A DNA stretch of 64,000 nucleotides, from assembly GCA_021463845.1 (NCBI GenBank), contig JAJTXV010000007.1:1-64000 (forward strand), given 5' to 3'. The notes under the pieces were generated by a model. That model saw only the letters and a program-made list of their open reading frames with translations. It was not told the DNA's origin and did not search any database. Origin of the DNA: Anaerolineales bacterium (GTDB taxonomy: Bacteria; Chloroflexota; Anaerolineae; Anaerolineales; UBA11579). A program made the position numbers and the translations under genes. How positions within the stretch are numbered: position 1 is the first letter of the stretch; every line of letters starts with the position of its first letter. Shown one piece after another: positions 42,623-50,680 of the stretch.

Positions 42623-42653
42623 AAAGAGGCGCAGCATCGCTGCGCCTCTTTTT
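42623..42653 (+). terminator. Intrinsic terminator after the DsbA-like gene
   Basis: GAGGCGCAGC and GCTGCGCCTC form a 10-bp stem with loop ATC, preceded by AAA and followed by TTTTT. Confidence 0.92.
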
Positions 42654-42660
42654 GCTCTAT

Positions 42661-42795
42661 GTCATTCTGACCGGGTTTGAGCATCTACACCCGAATCGCC
42701 GAAGCCCGCTCAGGGAAGAATCCTTGCGGACATATCTTCCACCTAGCGATAATTTCGTTCATGCGCGGCGAGCACCCCTCGCTGCGCTCGGGATG
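42661..42795. repeat. Dispersed repeat, type II copy 1
   Basis: A ~135-nt non-coding element begins GTCATTCTGACCGGGT and ends CGCTGCGCTCGGGATG. It shares its ends and an internal GAA(G)(A/G)ATCCTT...TATCTTC block with the element at 52827-52961. Both fill convergent gene ends right behind a terminator. Short GTCATTCTGAG...GAATCC elements of this kind are common in many bacterial genomes. Confidence 0.75.
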
Positions 42796-42803
42796 CACAA
42801 GTA

Positions 42804-43709
42804 TTAGCTCAGAGCCTGTTTGAAATTCCAGATCCCTTTGGTCTGGCCCCAGCGGCGGCCGCAGCTGCATTGCAGCACGGCCGAGGCTGGCTCGCCCAAA
42901 GGAGCGCCGCACTCAGGGCACTTGAAGAACGCGCCGCTGGCGGCCACTGGCGTACCCTGCGCGGCGCGGGCGCGCAGAAAAATGCTGGGAGTGAACTTCC
43001 AAAACGCGCCCAGCGGCTGGAACAAGCCGTCCAGCCACACCAGCAACTTTGTCGGCACGTTGCGCTTAAGCCAGCCGAGGCGGAAGTGCGAGACGGCCAA
43101 CTGGCGCTCAATGCTGAAGCCAAGTTCCCGTAGCCAGCGGTTGATCGCCGCCGGGTGGAAGTCGTAATTCAGCTCAATATATTCCACCGGCTCGTGGTTG
43201 AACGGGCTCCATTTTTGGCGGCCCAGCAGCCAGCGCAGGATCGATTTCAGGTTGCGCTTGTTGGCGTATTCCAGAATGAAGCTTGCTTTCGGCCGCAGCG
43301 TGTTGCGGATCTGCGCCAGCGCAGCCGGCGCATCCGCCATATGGTGCAGCACCCGTATCATCGTGGCGCCGTCGAACAGGCCGTCTACAAAGGGCAGCTT
43401 GTACACATCCGCGGCCACATACACATAGCGGTCACTCGCGCCCAGGTACTCCTGGGCCTGCTCCAGCTGGGTGGTGGAATAGTCCATCACTACAATGCGC
43501 TCATAGCCGGCGTAGCGCGGCGTATTGCGCCCGGCGCCCGCGCCTACCTCCAGCATCAGCTTGCCCTGCTTGGGCAGCAGGCGGCGCAGGGCGATCGCTT
43601 CGGAGCCGTCTTCATACCCGCGGCCGCCCTGCTCCCAGAAGCGGGTTTGGTAGTCAGACCCCTCGTAATCGCAGATCGGCGGGTGCTGAGGGTCAGTTGC
43701 CATTGACAT
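42804..43709 (-). CDS. SAM-dependent methyltransferase with C-terminal zinc ribbon
   Basis: The 301-residue protein has a class I methyltransferase core: [16 protein letters not shown] (SAM loop), [39 protein letters not shown]-type motif. The last ~45 residues form a treble zinc site, CPECGAPL ... LQCSCGRRW. The fusion suggests a small-molecule or lipid-linked glycan substrate, as the gene overlaps the 3' end of ugd by 17 nt. Target unknown. Either ATG at 43709 or at 43703 may be used. Confidence 0.88.
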   Translation of the reverse strand: MSMATDPQHPPICDYEGSDYQTRFWEQGGRGYEDGSEAIALRRLLPKQGKLMLEVGAGAGRNTPRYAGYERIVVMDYSTTQLEQAQEYLGASDRYVYVAADVYKLPFVDGLFDGATMIRVLHHMADAPAALAQIRNTLRPKASFILEYANKRNLKSILRWLLGRQKWSPFNHEPVEYIELNYDFHPAAINRWLRELGFSIERQLAVSHFRLGWLKRNVPTKLLVWLDGLFQPLGAFWKFTPSIFLRARAAQGTPVAASGAFFKCPECGAPLGEPASAVLQCSCGRRWGQTKGIWNFKQALS

Positions 43710-45036
43710 GGGCTTTGATCTTGGTCTTTGCGCCTTCAGCGCTGCTGCGGCCTACACCGTAGTAGGTGAAGCCCAGGCTGCGCATGATATTGGGCTGGTA
43801 GATGTTGCGGCCGTCCAGCAGCACGGGCTGCTTCATGCTGTCACGCACCCGGGCCAGGTCCAGGTTTTTGAATTCGTTCCATTCGGTCGCCACCAGCACC
43901 GCATCCACGCCCTCGGCCAGCGCATACGCGTCAGTCACCATCTCGACCCCGGGCATCACGCCGCGGGCCACATCCATGGCCACCGGGTCGTAACCGCGCA
44001 CCGTGGCGCCGGCCGCCTGCAGCGCCGCGGCAATATCGATCGAGGGCGCATCGCGCATATCGTCGGTGTTGGCTTTGAAGGCCAGGCCTAACAGGCCGAT
44101 CGTTTTGCCGTTCAGCCCGCCCAGCATCTCATCCAGCTTCTCGACGATGGCGTTGCGGCGGGCGGAGTTGACTTCCATCACCGAATTAAGGATGCGCGTC
44201 TCCACGCCCATCTCATCGCCCATGAAGGCCAGGGCCTTGACGTCTTTGGGAAAGCACGAGCCGCCGTAGCCCAGGCCGGCTTCGAGGAATTGCTTGCCGA
44301 TGCGGGTGTCGAAGCCCATGCCGGCCGCCACTTCCTTGACGTCCGCGCCCAGGCGCTCACAAATATCGGCGATCTCATTGATGAACGAGATCTTGGTGGC
44401 CAGGAAGGCGTTGGAGGCATACTTGATCATCTCGGCCGTGCGCAGGTCGGTGATGACGATCGGGGCGCGCAGGGTCAGGTGCAGCTGGGCCACCTTGTCA
44501 GCCGCCTCGCGGCTGGTGGAGCCCAGCACCGTGCGGTGCGGGTTCATGAAGTCGGCGATGGCCACGCCCTCGCGCAAAAATTCGGGGCAGGAGACCACCC
44601 AGAAGTCGATCGGGGCCGGCTGGGCCTCGCGCACGATCTCGGCCACCCAGTCACCCGTGCCGACCGGCACGGTCGACTTGTTGATGACCACGACGGGCGC
44701 CACCATGTTCTCGGCGATGCTGCGGGCCGCGGCGGCCACGTATTTGAGGTCCGCCTCGCCGTCCGAACCGGACGGCGTGCCCACGCAAATGAACACGAAT
44801 TCGCTGTCCTTGAGGGCGTCTTTGTATGAGGTGGTGAAGCTGAGGCGGCCGGCGGCCACATTGCGCTTGACCAGTTCTTCCAGGCCAGGTTCGTAAATGG
44901 GCATTTCGCCGCGCTTGAGCCCCGCCACGCGGTTCTCGTCCACATCCAGGGCGATCACCTGGTTACCCAGGTCGCTAAAGCAGGCCGCGGTGACCAGGCC
45001 CACATAGCCCACGCCAATGACAGTGATCTTTCGCAT
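43693..45036 (-). CDS. ugd: UDP-glucose 6-dehydrogenase
   Basis: The 447-residue enzyme oxidises UDP-glucose twice to UDP-glucuronate for surface polysaccharides. Visible are the N-terminal NAD motif [13 protein letters not shown], the STVPVGT loop, catalytic Cys261 in [13 protein letters not shown], and the C-terminal domain with [17 protein letters not shown]. Length is normal. GGAGG lies before the ATG, so this gene is conventionally leadered. The following methyltransferase overlaps it. Confidence 0.95.
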   Translation of the reverse strand: MRKITVIGVGYVGLVTAACFSDLGNQVIALDVDENRVAGLKRGEMPIYEPGLEELVKRNVAAGRLSFTTSYKDALKDSEFVFICVGTPSGSDGEADLKYVAAAARSIAENMVAPVVVINKSTVPVGTGDWVAEIVREAQPAPIDFWVVSCPEFLREGVAIADFMNPHRTVLGSTSREAADKVAQLHLTLRAPIVITDLRTAEMIKYASNAFLATKISFINEIADICERLGADVKEVAAGMGFDTRIGKQFLEAGLGYGGSCFPKDVKALAFMGDEMGVETRILNSVMEVNSARRNAIVEKLDEMLGGLNGKTIGLLGLAFKANTDDMRDAPSIDIAAALQAAGATVRGYDPVAMDVARGVMPGVEMVTDAYALAEGVDAVLVATEWNEFKNLDLARVRDSMKQPVLLDGRNIYQPNIMRSLGFTYYGVGRSSAEGAKTKIKAHVNGN

Positions 45037-45121
45037 TCAGGTGCCTCCAAAAAAATAGCAGGTGAAATGATAACACCCGCCCATTAAGCCTGTTTTATTG
45101 CCGGTCCACGGCCAAACAAGG

Positions 45122-45133
45122 TACGATTCTGCT
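45122..45133 (+). promoter_or_regulatory. Candidate leaderless promoter for the M23 lipoprotein gene
   Basis: TACGAT (45122-45127, 4 of 6 to TATAAT) ends 6 nt before the GTG start at 45134; no Shine-Dalgarno is present. Confidence 0.45.
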
Positions 45134-45907
45134 GTGAGATGGCAATACTATCTGATTGGCGTAGTAGCGGTGCTATTGGCTGCGTGTGCGCAGGGCGCTC
45201 CGGATCCCACCCCCACCGCTGAACCTGTGCCGCCCACGGCCACCGCCGTTGCCTCCACGCCGACCCTTGAGCCGCTGCCCACGCTCACACAAACACCCAT
45301 CCCGCTCAGCGCCATCTGCTCGCCGCTGGCCGGTCACGAGATCGCTACATTGCTCAGCCTGTACCTCACCCAGCCATTCATCCCGCCCGCTGGCGCCAAC
45401 AAGGAAACCGGGCACCACGGGCTCGATTTTGCCTATTACAGCGGCGGCCCTACTGGCGGGCATGTCAATGGCACACCGATCCAATCGGTCTTGGATGCGG
45501 TGGTGGCCGGCCTGGGCTACAACGCCGTCTACGGTAACTACATCATCACCGAGACCCCGTTTGCGCGGCTGCCGGCTGAACTGGCCCAGCAGTACGGCGC
45601 CAGTCCAGACGAATCCCTGTACCTGCTCTACGCGCATCTGCAGCAGCCGGCCCCGTTCGCCGTGGGCGACGCGCTGGCTTGCGCCCAAGTGCTCGGCGCA
45701 GTCGGCGATTCGGGCGACCGCTTCTTCGTTAGTGACCCGCACCTGCACCTGGAGACCCGCGTCGGTGCGGCTGGGCTGCGCCTGGCGCGGATGGCTTACT
45801 ACACCACCACCGCCAGCGAGGAAGACAAGGCCGAATACATGCGCTGGCGCACGAGCGACGAGTTTCGGCTGGCCGACCCGAGCCTCCTGCTTACATACGA
45901 GCCTTAA
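45134..45907 (+). CDS. M23/LytM-type peptidase domain lipoprotein
   Basis: The 257-residue protein has a signal peptide with lipobox VLLAAC, a Thr/Pro-rich linker (~residues 20-60) and a LytM-like domain. The domain has HHGLDF (first zinc His and Asp), YLLYAHLQQP and DPHLHLE (His-x-His). The family cleaves peptidoglycan cross-bridges or regulates amidases; the four zinc/catalytic positions are present. The GTG at 45134 gives the signal peptide VRWQYYLIGVVAVLLAAC; the upstream TTG start has no support. Confidence 0.85.
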   Translation: MRWQYYLIGVVAVLLAACAQGAPDPTPTAEPVPPTATAVASTPTLEPLPTLTQTPIPLSAICSPLAGHEIATLLSLYLTQPFIPPAGANKETGHHGLDFAYYSGGPTGGHVNGTPIQSVLDAVVAGLGYNAVYGNYIITETPFARLPAELAQQYGASPDESLYLLYAHLQQPAPFAVGDALACAQVLGAVGDSGDRFFVSDPHLHLETRVGAAGLRLARMAYYTTTASEEDKAEYMRWRTSDEFRLADPSLLLTYEP

Positions 45908-45923
45908 CTTGGCAATTCATTCT

Positions 45924-45973
45924 GTCATTGCGAGGACGTGAAACGGCGTAGCCGTTGAGCGACGAAGCGATCT
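45924..45973. repeat. Dispersed repeat, type I copy 1
   Basis: The ends GTCATTGCGAGG and ACGAAGCGATCT enclose a variable hairpin, AACGGC-GTA-GCCGTT. The same ends with a different internal hairpin occur at 52747-52787. This is a widespread REP-like element type. Confidence 0.8.
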
Positions 45974-46394
45974 GAGCTTTGCTTCTACCTGTGTCCAGTA
46001 GTGATTGCCAGGTTTGGTTCGCTCCCCGCCTTCCTTGACATCTCCACCCAATTCACCTACCAACTCACATTCGCTGCTATAACCCTCGACGCGCAACCCG
46101 GTCGGGTCGGAATCAATAAAGCGAGGTTTAATCCGTTAAAACAATTAATACATTAAGTACATTTCCTGTACGCGCAGGCTAAACGGGAGTGAAAAACAGC
46201 GGCAAATGTTTTAACGGAACGCATCAGGGTCGGGGGCCACGAAAAATAAAGATGATGATGATTAATAGTTATCTGTCAGCAAGACCCGCGGCTGCTTTGC
46301 CGGAATGCGGCAGAGTTTGCGAAGCAAACTCTAAACGCTCGGCGGTTTTTGCCGAGCGTAGTACACTGACCATAATCCATCCCAAGGAAGTTTC
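45974..46394. other. Intergenic region before hutU, AT-rich patch and twin hairpins
   Basis: No convincing gene is seen in ~420 nt. The stretch 46120-46300 is clearly AT-rich relative to its surroundings. It includes GTACA-TTTCC-TGTAC near 46157. Two perfect hairpins follow closely: 46312-46332 (AGAGTTTGC stem, GAA loop) and 46336-46358 (CGCTCGGC stem, 7-nt loop). CATAAT near 46371 could be a -10 element; AAGGAAG precedes the hutU ATG. Confidence 0.55.
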
Positions 46395-48050
46395 ATGAGC
46401 TCAGCCCGAGTCATTCGCTCCCCACGCGGCACCCAGCTGACCTGCAAGAACTGGCAGATCGAAGCGGTCTACCGCATGCTGCACAACAACCTGGACCCCG
46501 AAGTGGCCGAATACCCCGAGAACCTGGTGGTCTACGGCGGCCGCGGCCAGGCCGCCCGCAATTGGGAATCCTTCGACGCCATCCTGGACACGCTGCGCAC
46601 CCTGGAGCCGGACGAGACCCTGCTGGTGCAGTCCGGCAAGCCCGTGGTCGTGTTCCGCTCGCACACCGATGCGCCGCGCGTGCTGATCGCCAACTCCAAC
46701 CTGGTGCCGTACTGGGCCACCCAGCACCACTTTGATGAGCTGGCTGCCAAAGGCTTGATCATGTACGGCCAGATGACGGCTGGCTCGTGGATCTACATTG
46801 GTACGCAGGGCATTTTGCAAGGCACATACGAAACCCTGGGCGCGCTGGCTCGCCAGCGCGGCTGGGGCTCACTAAAGGGCAAGTTTGTGCTCACCGCCGG
46901 TCTGGGCGGCATGGGTGGCGCCCAGCCGCTGGCCGTCACCATGAACGAGGGCGTGGCCCTCGTGGTGGAGATCGACCCGGCCCGCGCCAAGCGCCGCCAG
47001 GAGATCGGCTATGTGGACGACGTGGTCGATACGCTCGAAGAGGCCATGACCCTCGTCGAAGACAATGTCGCCAAGGGCCAGCCGCGTTCGATAGGGCTCA
47101 TCGGCAACGCCGCCGAGCTCTTCCCCGAGATGCTGCAGCGCGGCGTGGTGCCGGACGTGGTCACCGACCAGACCCCGGCCCACGACCTGCTGGCCTACAT
47201 CCCGGCCGGCATGAGCCTGGCCGAGGCGGAGGCGCTGCGCAGCAGCGACCCCGCCGAATTCGAGCGCCGCTCACAGGCCAGCATGGCCGCCCATGTGGAG
47301 GCCATGCTCGGCTTTCAAGCCAAGGGCAGCGAGGTCTTCGACTATGGCAACAACCTGCGCCAGCGCGCGCTGGAATTTGGCGTCAAGAACGCTTTCGACT
47401 TCCCCGGCTTCGTCCCCGCCTATATTCGCCCCTTGTTCAGCGAGGGCAAAGGTCCGTTCCGCTGGGTCGCTTTAAGCGGCAATCCTGAAGATATATACAA
47501 GACCGATGAAGCCATCAAGCAGCTCTTCCCCCAGGATGAGCATTTGCAGCGCTGGCTGGTGATGGCGCGTGAGCGCATTCCCTTCCAGGGTCTGCCCGCC
47601 CGCATCTGCTGGCTGGGCTACGGTGAGCGCGCCAAAGCTGGCCTGCGCTTCAATGAGATGGTCGCCAGCGGCGAGCTGAGCGCGCCGATCGCCATCGGGC
47701 GCGATCATTTGGACTCGGGCTCGGTGGCCTCGCCCAACCGCGAGACCGAAGCGATGAAAGACGGCACCGATGCGGTCAGCGACTGGCCGATCCTCAATGC
47801 GCTCATCAACGCCGTCAACGGCGCCACCTGGGTATCCTTCCATCACGGCGGCGGCGTTGGCATTGGCTACAGCCAGCATGCCGGGCAAGTCATCGTGGCG
47901 GACGGCACGCCGCAGGCGGCCGCCCGCCTGGAGCGCGTCCTCACCAGCGACCCCGGCATGGGCGTGGTGCGCCACGCCGATGCCGGCTACGACGAGGCCC
48001 TGGCCGCCGCCAGGCGTCACGGCCTCAAGATGCCCATGCTGGGCCGCTAA
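46395..48050 (+). CDS. hutU: Urocanate hydratase
   Basis: The 551-residue enzyme converts urocanate to imidazolonepropionate in histidine degradation using tightly bound NAD. The N-terminus [25 protein letters not shown], the NAD motif GLGGMGG, the active-site Cys in [12 protein letters not shown] and [17 protein letters not shown] are all canonical. Other hut genes are absent from the window, so the rest of the pathway must be elsewhere. It is preceded by two hairpins and an AT-rich patch and followed after 11 nt by an MFS gene. Confidence 0.97.
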   Translation: MSSARVIRSPRGTQLTCKNWQIEAVYRMLHNNLDPEVAEYPENLVVYGGRGQAARNWESFDAILDTLRTLEPDETLLVQSGKPVVVFRSHTDAPRVLIANSNLVPYWATQHHFDELAAKGLIMYGQMTAGSWIYIGTQGILQGTYETLGALARQRGWGSLKGKFVLTAGLGGMGGAQPLAVTMNEGVALVVEIDPARAKRRQEIGYVDDVVDTLEEAMTLVEDNVAKGQPRSIGLIGNAAELFPEMLQRGVVPDVVTDQTPAHDLLAYIPAGMSLAEAEALRSSDPAEFERRSQASMAAHVEAMLGFQAKGSEVFDYGNNLRQRALEFGVKNAFDFPGFVPAYIRPLFSEGKGPFRWVALSGNPEDIYKTDEAIKQLFPQDEHLQRWLVMARERIPFQGLPARICWLGYGERAKAGLRFNEMVASGELSAPIAIGRDHLDSGSVASPNRETEAMKDGTDAVSDWPILNALINAVNGATWVSFHHGGGVGIGYSQHAGQVIVADGTPQAAARLERVLTSDPGMGVVRHADAGYDEALAAARRHGLKMPMLGR

Positions 48051-48061
48051 GAAATTAAATA

Positions 48062-49228
48062 ATGAACGCACCCAAGACATCCATACGAGTGCAGCTCGTA
48101 TTCTTCACATTCGTGCGCATGCTCATCAGCATCGCCTTCCGCATGGTGTATCCCTTCCTGCCGGTGTTCCGGGATGCACTCAATGTTCCGCTGGATACGC
48201 TCACCCGCGCCGTGGGTCTGCGCTCGTTGGTGTCGGCCATCGTGGCCCCCTTCCTGGCCACCGTGGGCGACAGCCGCGGCCGCCGGGCTGGCATGTTGCT
48301 GGGCATGGGCGTCTTCATCAGCGGGGCGGTGGTGGTGAGCTTGTGGCCCACCTTTGGCGGCTTCGTGTTGGCCATGGTGATCATGCTGATCGGCAAAGCC
48401 ACCTTTGACCCGTCGCTGCAGGCTTACATCGGCGACCGCGTACCCTACGCCCAGCGCAGCGCCGCCATCACGGTCACCGAATTCAGTTGGTCGGGTGCTT
48501 ACATTCTCGGCGTGCCCGCCATGGGCTGGGTGCTGGGGCGGGCTGGTTGGCTGGCGCCCTTCCAGTTGCTGGGCGTGATGGTGCTGGCCTCGGTGGCAGT
48601 GATGGTGTGGATCCTGCCCAGGCAGCCAGTTGCCGACAAGAAGGGCCGTGGCGCGTTCGGCAACTTCCGTGTCGTTTTGCAGTCGCCTGGGGCGCGCATG
48701 GTGCTGTTGTTCACGCTGTTCACGTGTGTGGCCAATGAGCTGGTGGCGCTGACCTTTGGCGTGTGGCTGGAGCAGAGCTTTGGCCTGCAGCTGGCCGCCT
48801 TGGGCGCGGCTGCCGCTGTGCTGGGCATTGCTGAGCTGAGCGGCGAGGGCCTGGTGGCGCTGGTCACAGACCGCCTCGGCAAGCGCCGCGCCATTGCGCT
48901 TGGCCTGGTGGTGAATTGCCTGGCTGGCTTGGCCATGCCGCTGTTTGGCGGCAGCTATGCCGGCGCGTTGATCACGCTGTTCTTCTTCTATGTCAGCTTT
49001 GAATTCATCATTGTCAGCAGCATCCCGCTGATGACCGAGGTCATGCCCGCCGCCCGTGCTACGATGATGTCAGGCTTCGTCACTTTCGCCTCCATCGGCC
49101 GGGCGCTGGCCAGCTGGTTCACGCCTATGCTGTTCGCGCTGGGTTTTGAGTTCAACGCCGGGGCCGCGATCCTGTTCAACCTGGTGGCCCTGGTCTGCCT
49201 CCGCAGGCTGCGTGTCGAGGAGGAATAG
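48062..49228 (+). CDS. Major facilitator superfamily transporter
   Basis: The 388-residue protein has about twelve membrane helices. The MFS A-motif region is GDSRGRRAGMLLGMGVFI between helices 2 and 3, and a corresponding second-half motif is TDRLGKRRAIALGLVVN. Its position 11 nt after hutU would fit a urocanate or histidine-related transporter, but no substrate motif supports that. No Shine-Dalgarno is seen before the ATG; translation may depend on hutU. Confidence 0.88.
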   Translation: MNAPKTSIRVQLVFFTFVRMLISIAFRMVYPFLPVFRDALNVPLDTLTRAVGLRSLVSAIVAPFLATVGDSRGRRAGMLLGMGVFISGAVVVSLWPTFGGFVLAMVIMLIGKATFDPSLQAYIGDRVPYAQRSAAITVTEFSWSGAYILGVPAMGWVLGRAGWLAPFQLLGVMVLASVAVMVWILPRQPVADKKGRGAFGNFRVVLQSPGARMVLLFTLFTCVANELVALTFGVWLEQSFGLQLAALGAAAAVLGIAELSGEGLVALVTDRLGKRRAIALGLVVNCLAGLAMPLFGGSYAGALITLFFFYVSFEFIIVSSIPLMTEVMPAARATMMSGFVTFASIGRALASWFTPMLFALGFEFNAGAAILFNLVALVCLRRLRVEEE

Positions 49229-49240
49229 AGAGCAGAAAAA

Positions 49241-49291
49241 GAGACTGGAGATTGGAGATTCGAGTGCCCCCAATCTCCAGTCTCCAGTCTC
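49241..49291. repeat. 20-bp near-perfect palindrome (family copy C)
   Basis: Arms 49241-49260 and 49272-49291 pair over 20 positions with a single G-U wobble; the loop is 11 nt. The arms are built of repeated GGAGATT/GGAGACT units, the same vocabulary as the palindromes at 29247, 37577 and 40942. It lies between the MFS gene and the L,D-transpeptidase gene; no T-run follows. Confidence 0.85.
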
Positions 49292-49359
49292 AAAAATTTC
49301 TACTCTTAACTCCTTACTCATCCGCCCTTCCCGATCCGCGCCGATATAATCTTGCCCAT

Positions 49360-50559
49360 ATGCGCACTCTGAACGCTGCCCTGTTGCTTGCTTTCGTATT
49401 GACCCTCGTGCCCGCCCCGGCCCTGGCCGCCCCGGCGCCCACTCCGGCCGCCGGTGACCCGCTGTGCCTGCCGCCCGCCTTCGGCACCGCGGCAGACTGC
49501 CAGCCGCTCGGCTCGTATGGCTACTTCCAGCGCTTGTCTGACATGGGTATGTCGCTGCCGCTGCGCCCGCTGGATGCCCAGCTCATCGACCCGGCCATGG
49601 CAGAGCTGCCCATAAGCTATGCCATCGTCAACACCTCTGACAGCACCGGCATCGTCCAGCGCCCGGTGTTCGCCACGCTGCAAGACGCCGTGGCCTACAC
49701 CACTCCGCGCTCATACGTCAAATATGGCGCCAGCCCGCATTACGTGACCTACTCCGGCTTCCAGCAGGTGGATGGCACTAGCTATTACCTGACCAATCTG
49801 GGTTGGATGCGCCGTAGCGACCTCTCCCCGGTGGAAGTGCGCCGCTTTGGCATGGGCATGCTCTTCGATACCGCGCCCACCCGCCCGTTTGGCTGGGTGC
49901 TCGAACATTCTGCCGGCGAAGCCGCGCCCTTCCCAACCTACAGCAGCCCCAGCCTGCAGGCGCCGCGCTCCCCCGGTACGCTGGCAGCCTACAGTGTGAT
50001 CGAGGTCTTTGAGATCCAGCAGGTGGCTGATCTGCAGTGGTACCTGGTGGGGCCGGACCAGTGGCTGAATTCACTGCAGATGCGTTTGGTGCACCCGATG
50101 ACAGAAGCGCCGGCCGGTGTGGAAGGCGGGCGCTGGATCGAGATCAATCTGGAGCAGCAATCACTGGCGGTCTACGAGAACAACCAACTCATCTTCGCCA
50201 CGCTGATCGCTACGGGTCTGGACAATTTGTGGACCCGGCCCGGCTTGTTCCAGGTGTATGAGAAGCACGACACCACCGCCATGAGCGGAGACTTCTCCGG
50301 TGGTACGGGTGGCTACTACTATTTGGCGGATGTGCCGTGGACCATGTATTACGACCAGGCACGCGCCATCCACGGCGCATACTGGCGTCAGAAGCAATTC
50401 TTCGGCTACCAGGGTTCGCACGGCTGTGTGAACCTGGCCATCGGCGATGCGCGCTGGGTCTACGAATGGGCCAACATTGGTGACTGGGTTTATGTGCACG
50501 ACCCCTCGGGCCGCACCCCCACCGACGATGAGTTCCAGTACAGCGAGGGTGGGGCGTAA
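49360..50559 (+). CDS. L,D-transpeptidase (YkuD domain), secreted
   Basis: The 399-residue protein begins with a cleavable signal peptide (to about APALAA). A long N-terminal region with SH3-like repeats follows, then a C-terminal YkuD domain: RWIEINLEQQSLAVYENNQLI, catalytic IHGAYW ... GYQGSHGCVNLAIGDA (His and Cys). The family makes 3-3 cross-links or attaches proteins to peptidoglycan. TATAAT at 49345-49350 lies 9 nt before the ATG, suggesting a leader of only 2-3 nt. The start is fixed by the signal peptide. Confidence 0.92.
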   Translation: MRTLNAALLLAFVLTLVPAPALAAPAPTPAAGDPLCLPPAFGTAADCQPLGSYGYFQRLSDMGMSLPLRPLDAQLIDPAMAELPISYAIVNTSDSTGIVQRPVFATLQDAVAYTTPRSYVKYGASPHYVTYSGFQQVDGTSYYLTNLGWMRRSDLSPVEVRRFGMGMLFDTAPTRPFGWVLEHSAGEAAPFPTYSSPSLQAPRSPGTLAAYSVIEVFEIQQVADLQWYLVGPDQWLNSLQMRLVHPMTEAPAGVEGGRWIEINLEQQSLAVYENNQLIFATLIATGLDNLWTRPGLFQVYEKHDTTAMSGDFSGGTGGYYYLADVPWTMYYDQARAIHGAYWRQKQFFGYQGSHGCVNLAIGDARWVYEWANIGDWVYVHDPSGRTPTDDEFQYSEGGA

Positions 50560-50574
50560 GCAGCTTTTAGCAAA

Positions 50575-50604
50575 ATCAGCGGTCAGCCTAAGCTGACCGC
50601 TGAT
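50575..50604. repeat. 13-bp perfect inverted repeat after the L,D-transpeptidase gene
   Basis: ATCAGCGGTCAGC and its complement are separated by CTAA. It lacks a T-run and is followed by further GCTGA/CTGAC fragments up to ~50655. It may act as a 3' stabiliser or weak terminator. Confidence 0.75.
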
Positions 50605-50680
50605 CGCATAGGGGGCTGAGCTTTATCGTTCTGACTGCTGAGGTGCTGACAGTTGAACGCTATGCTAGAATTTTTATCTC

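Noticed and set aside
46189-46398. Small open frame (69 codons) upstream of hutU
   Set aside because: It spans the two perfect hairpins, has odd composition and no domain, and ends inside the hutU start region.
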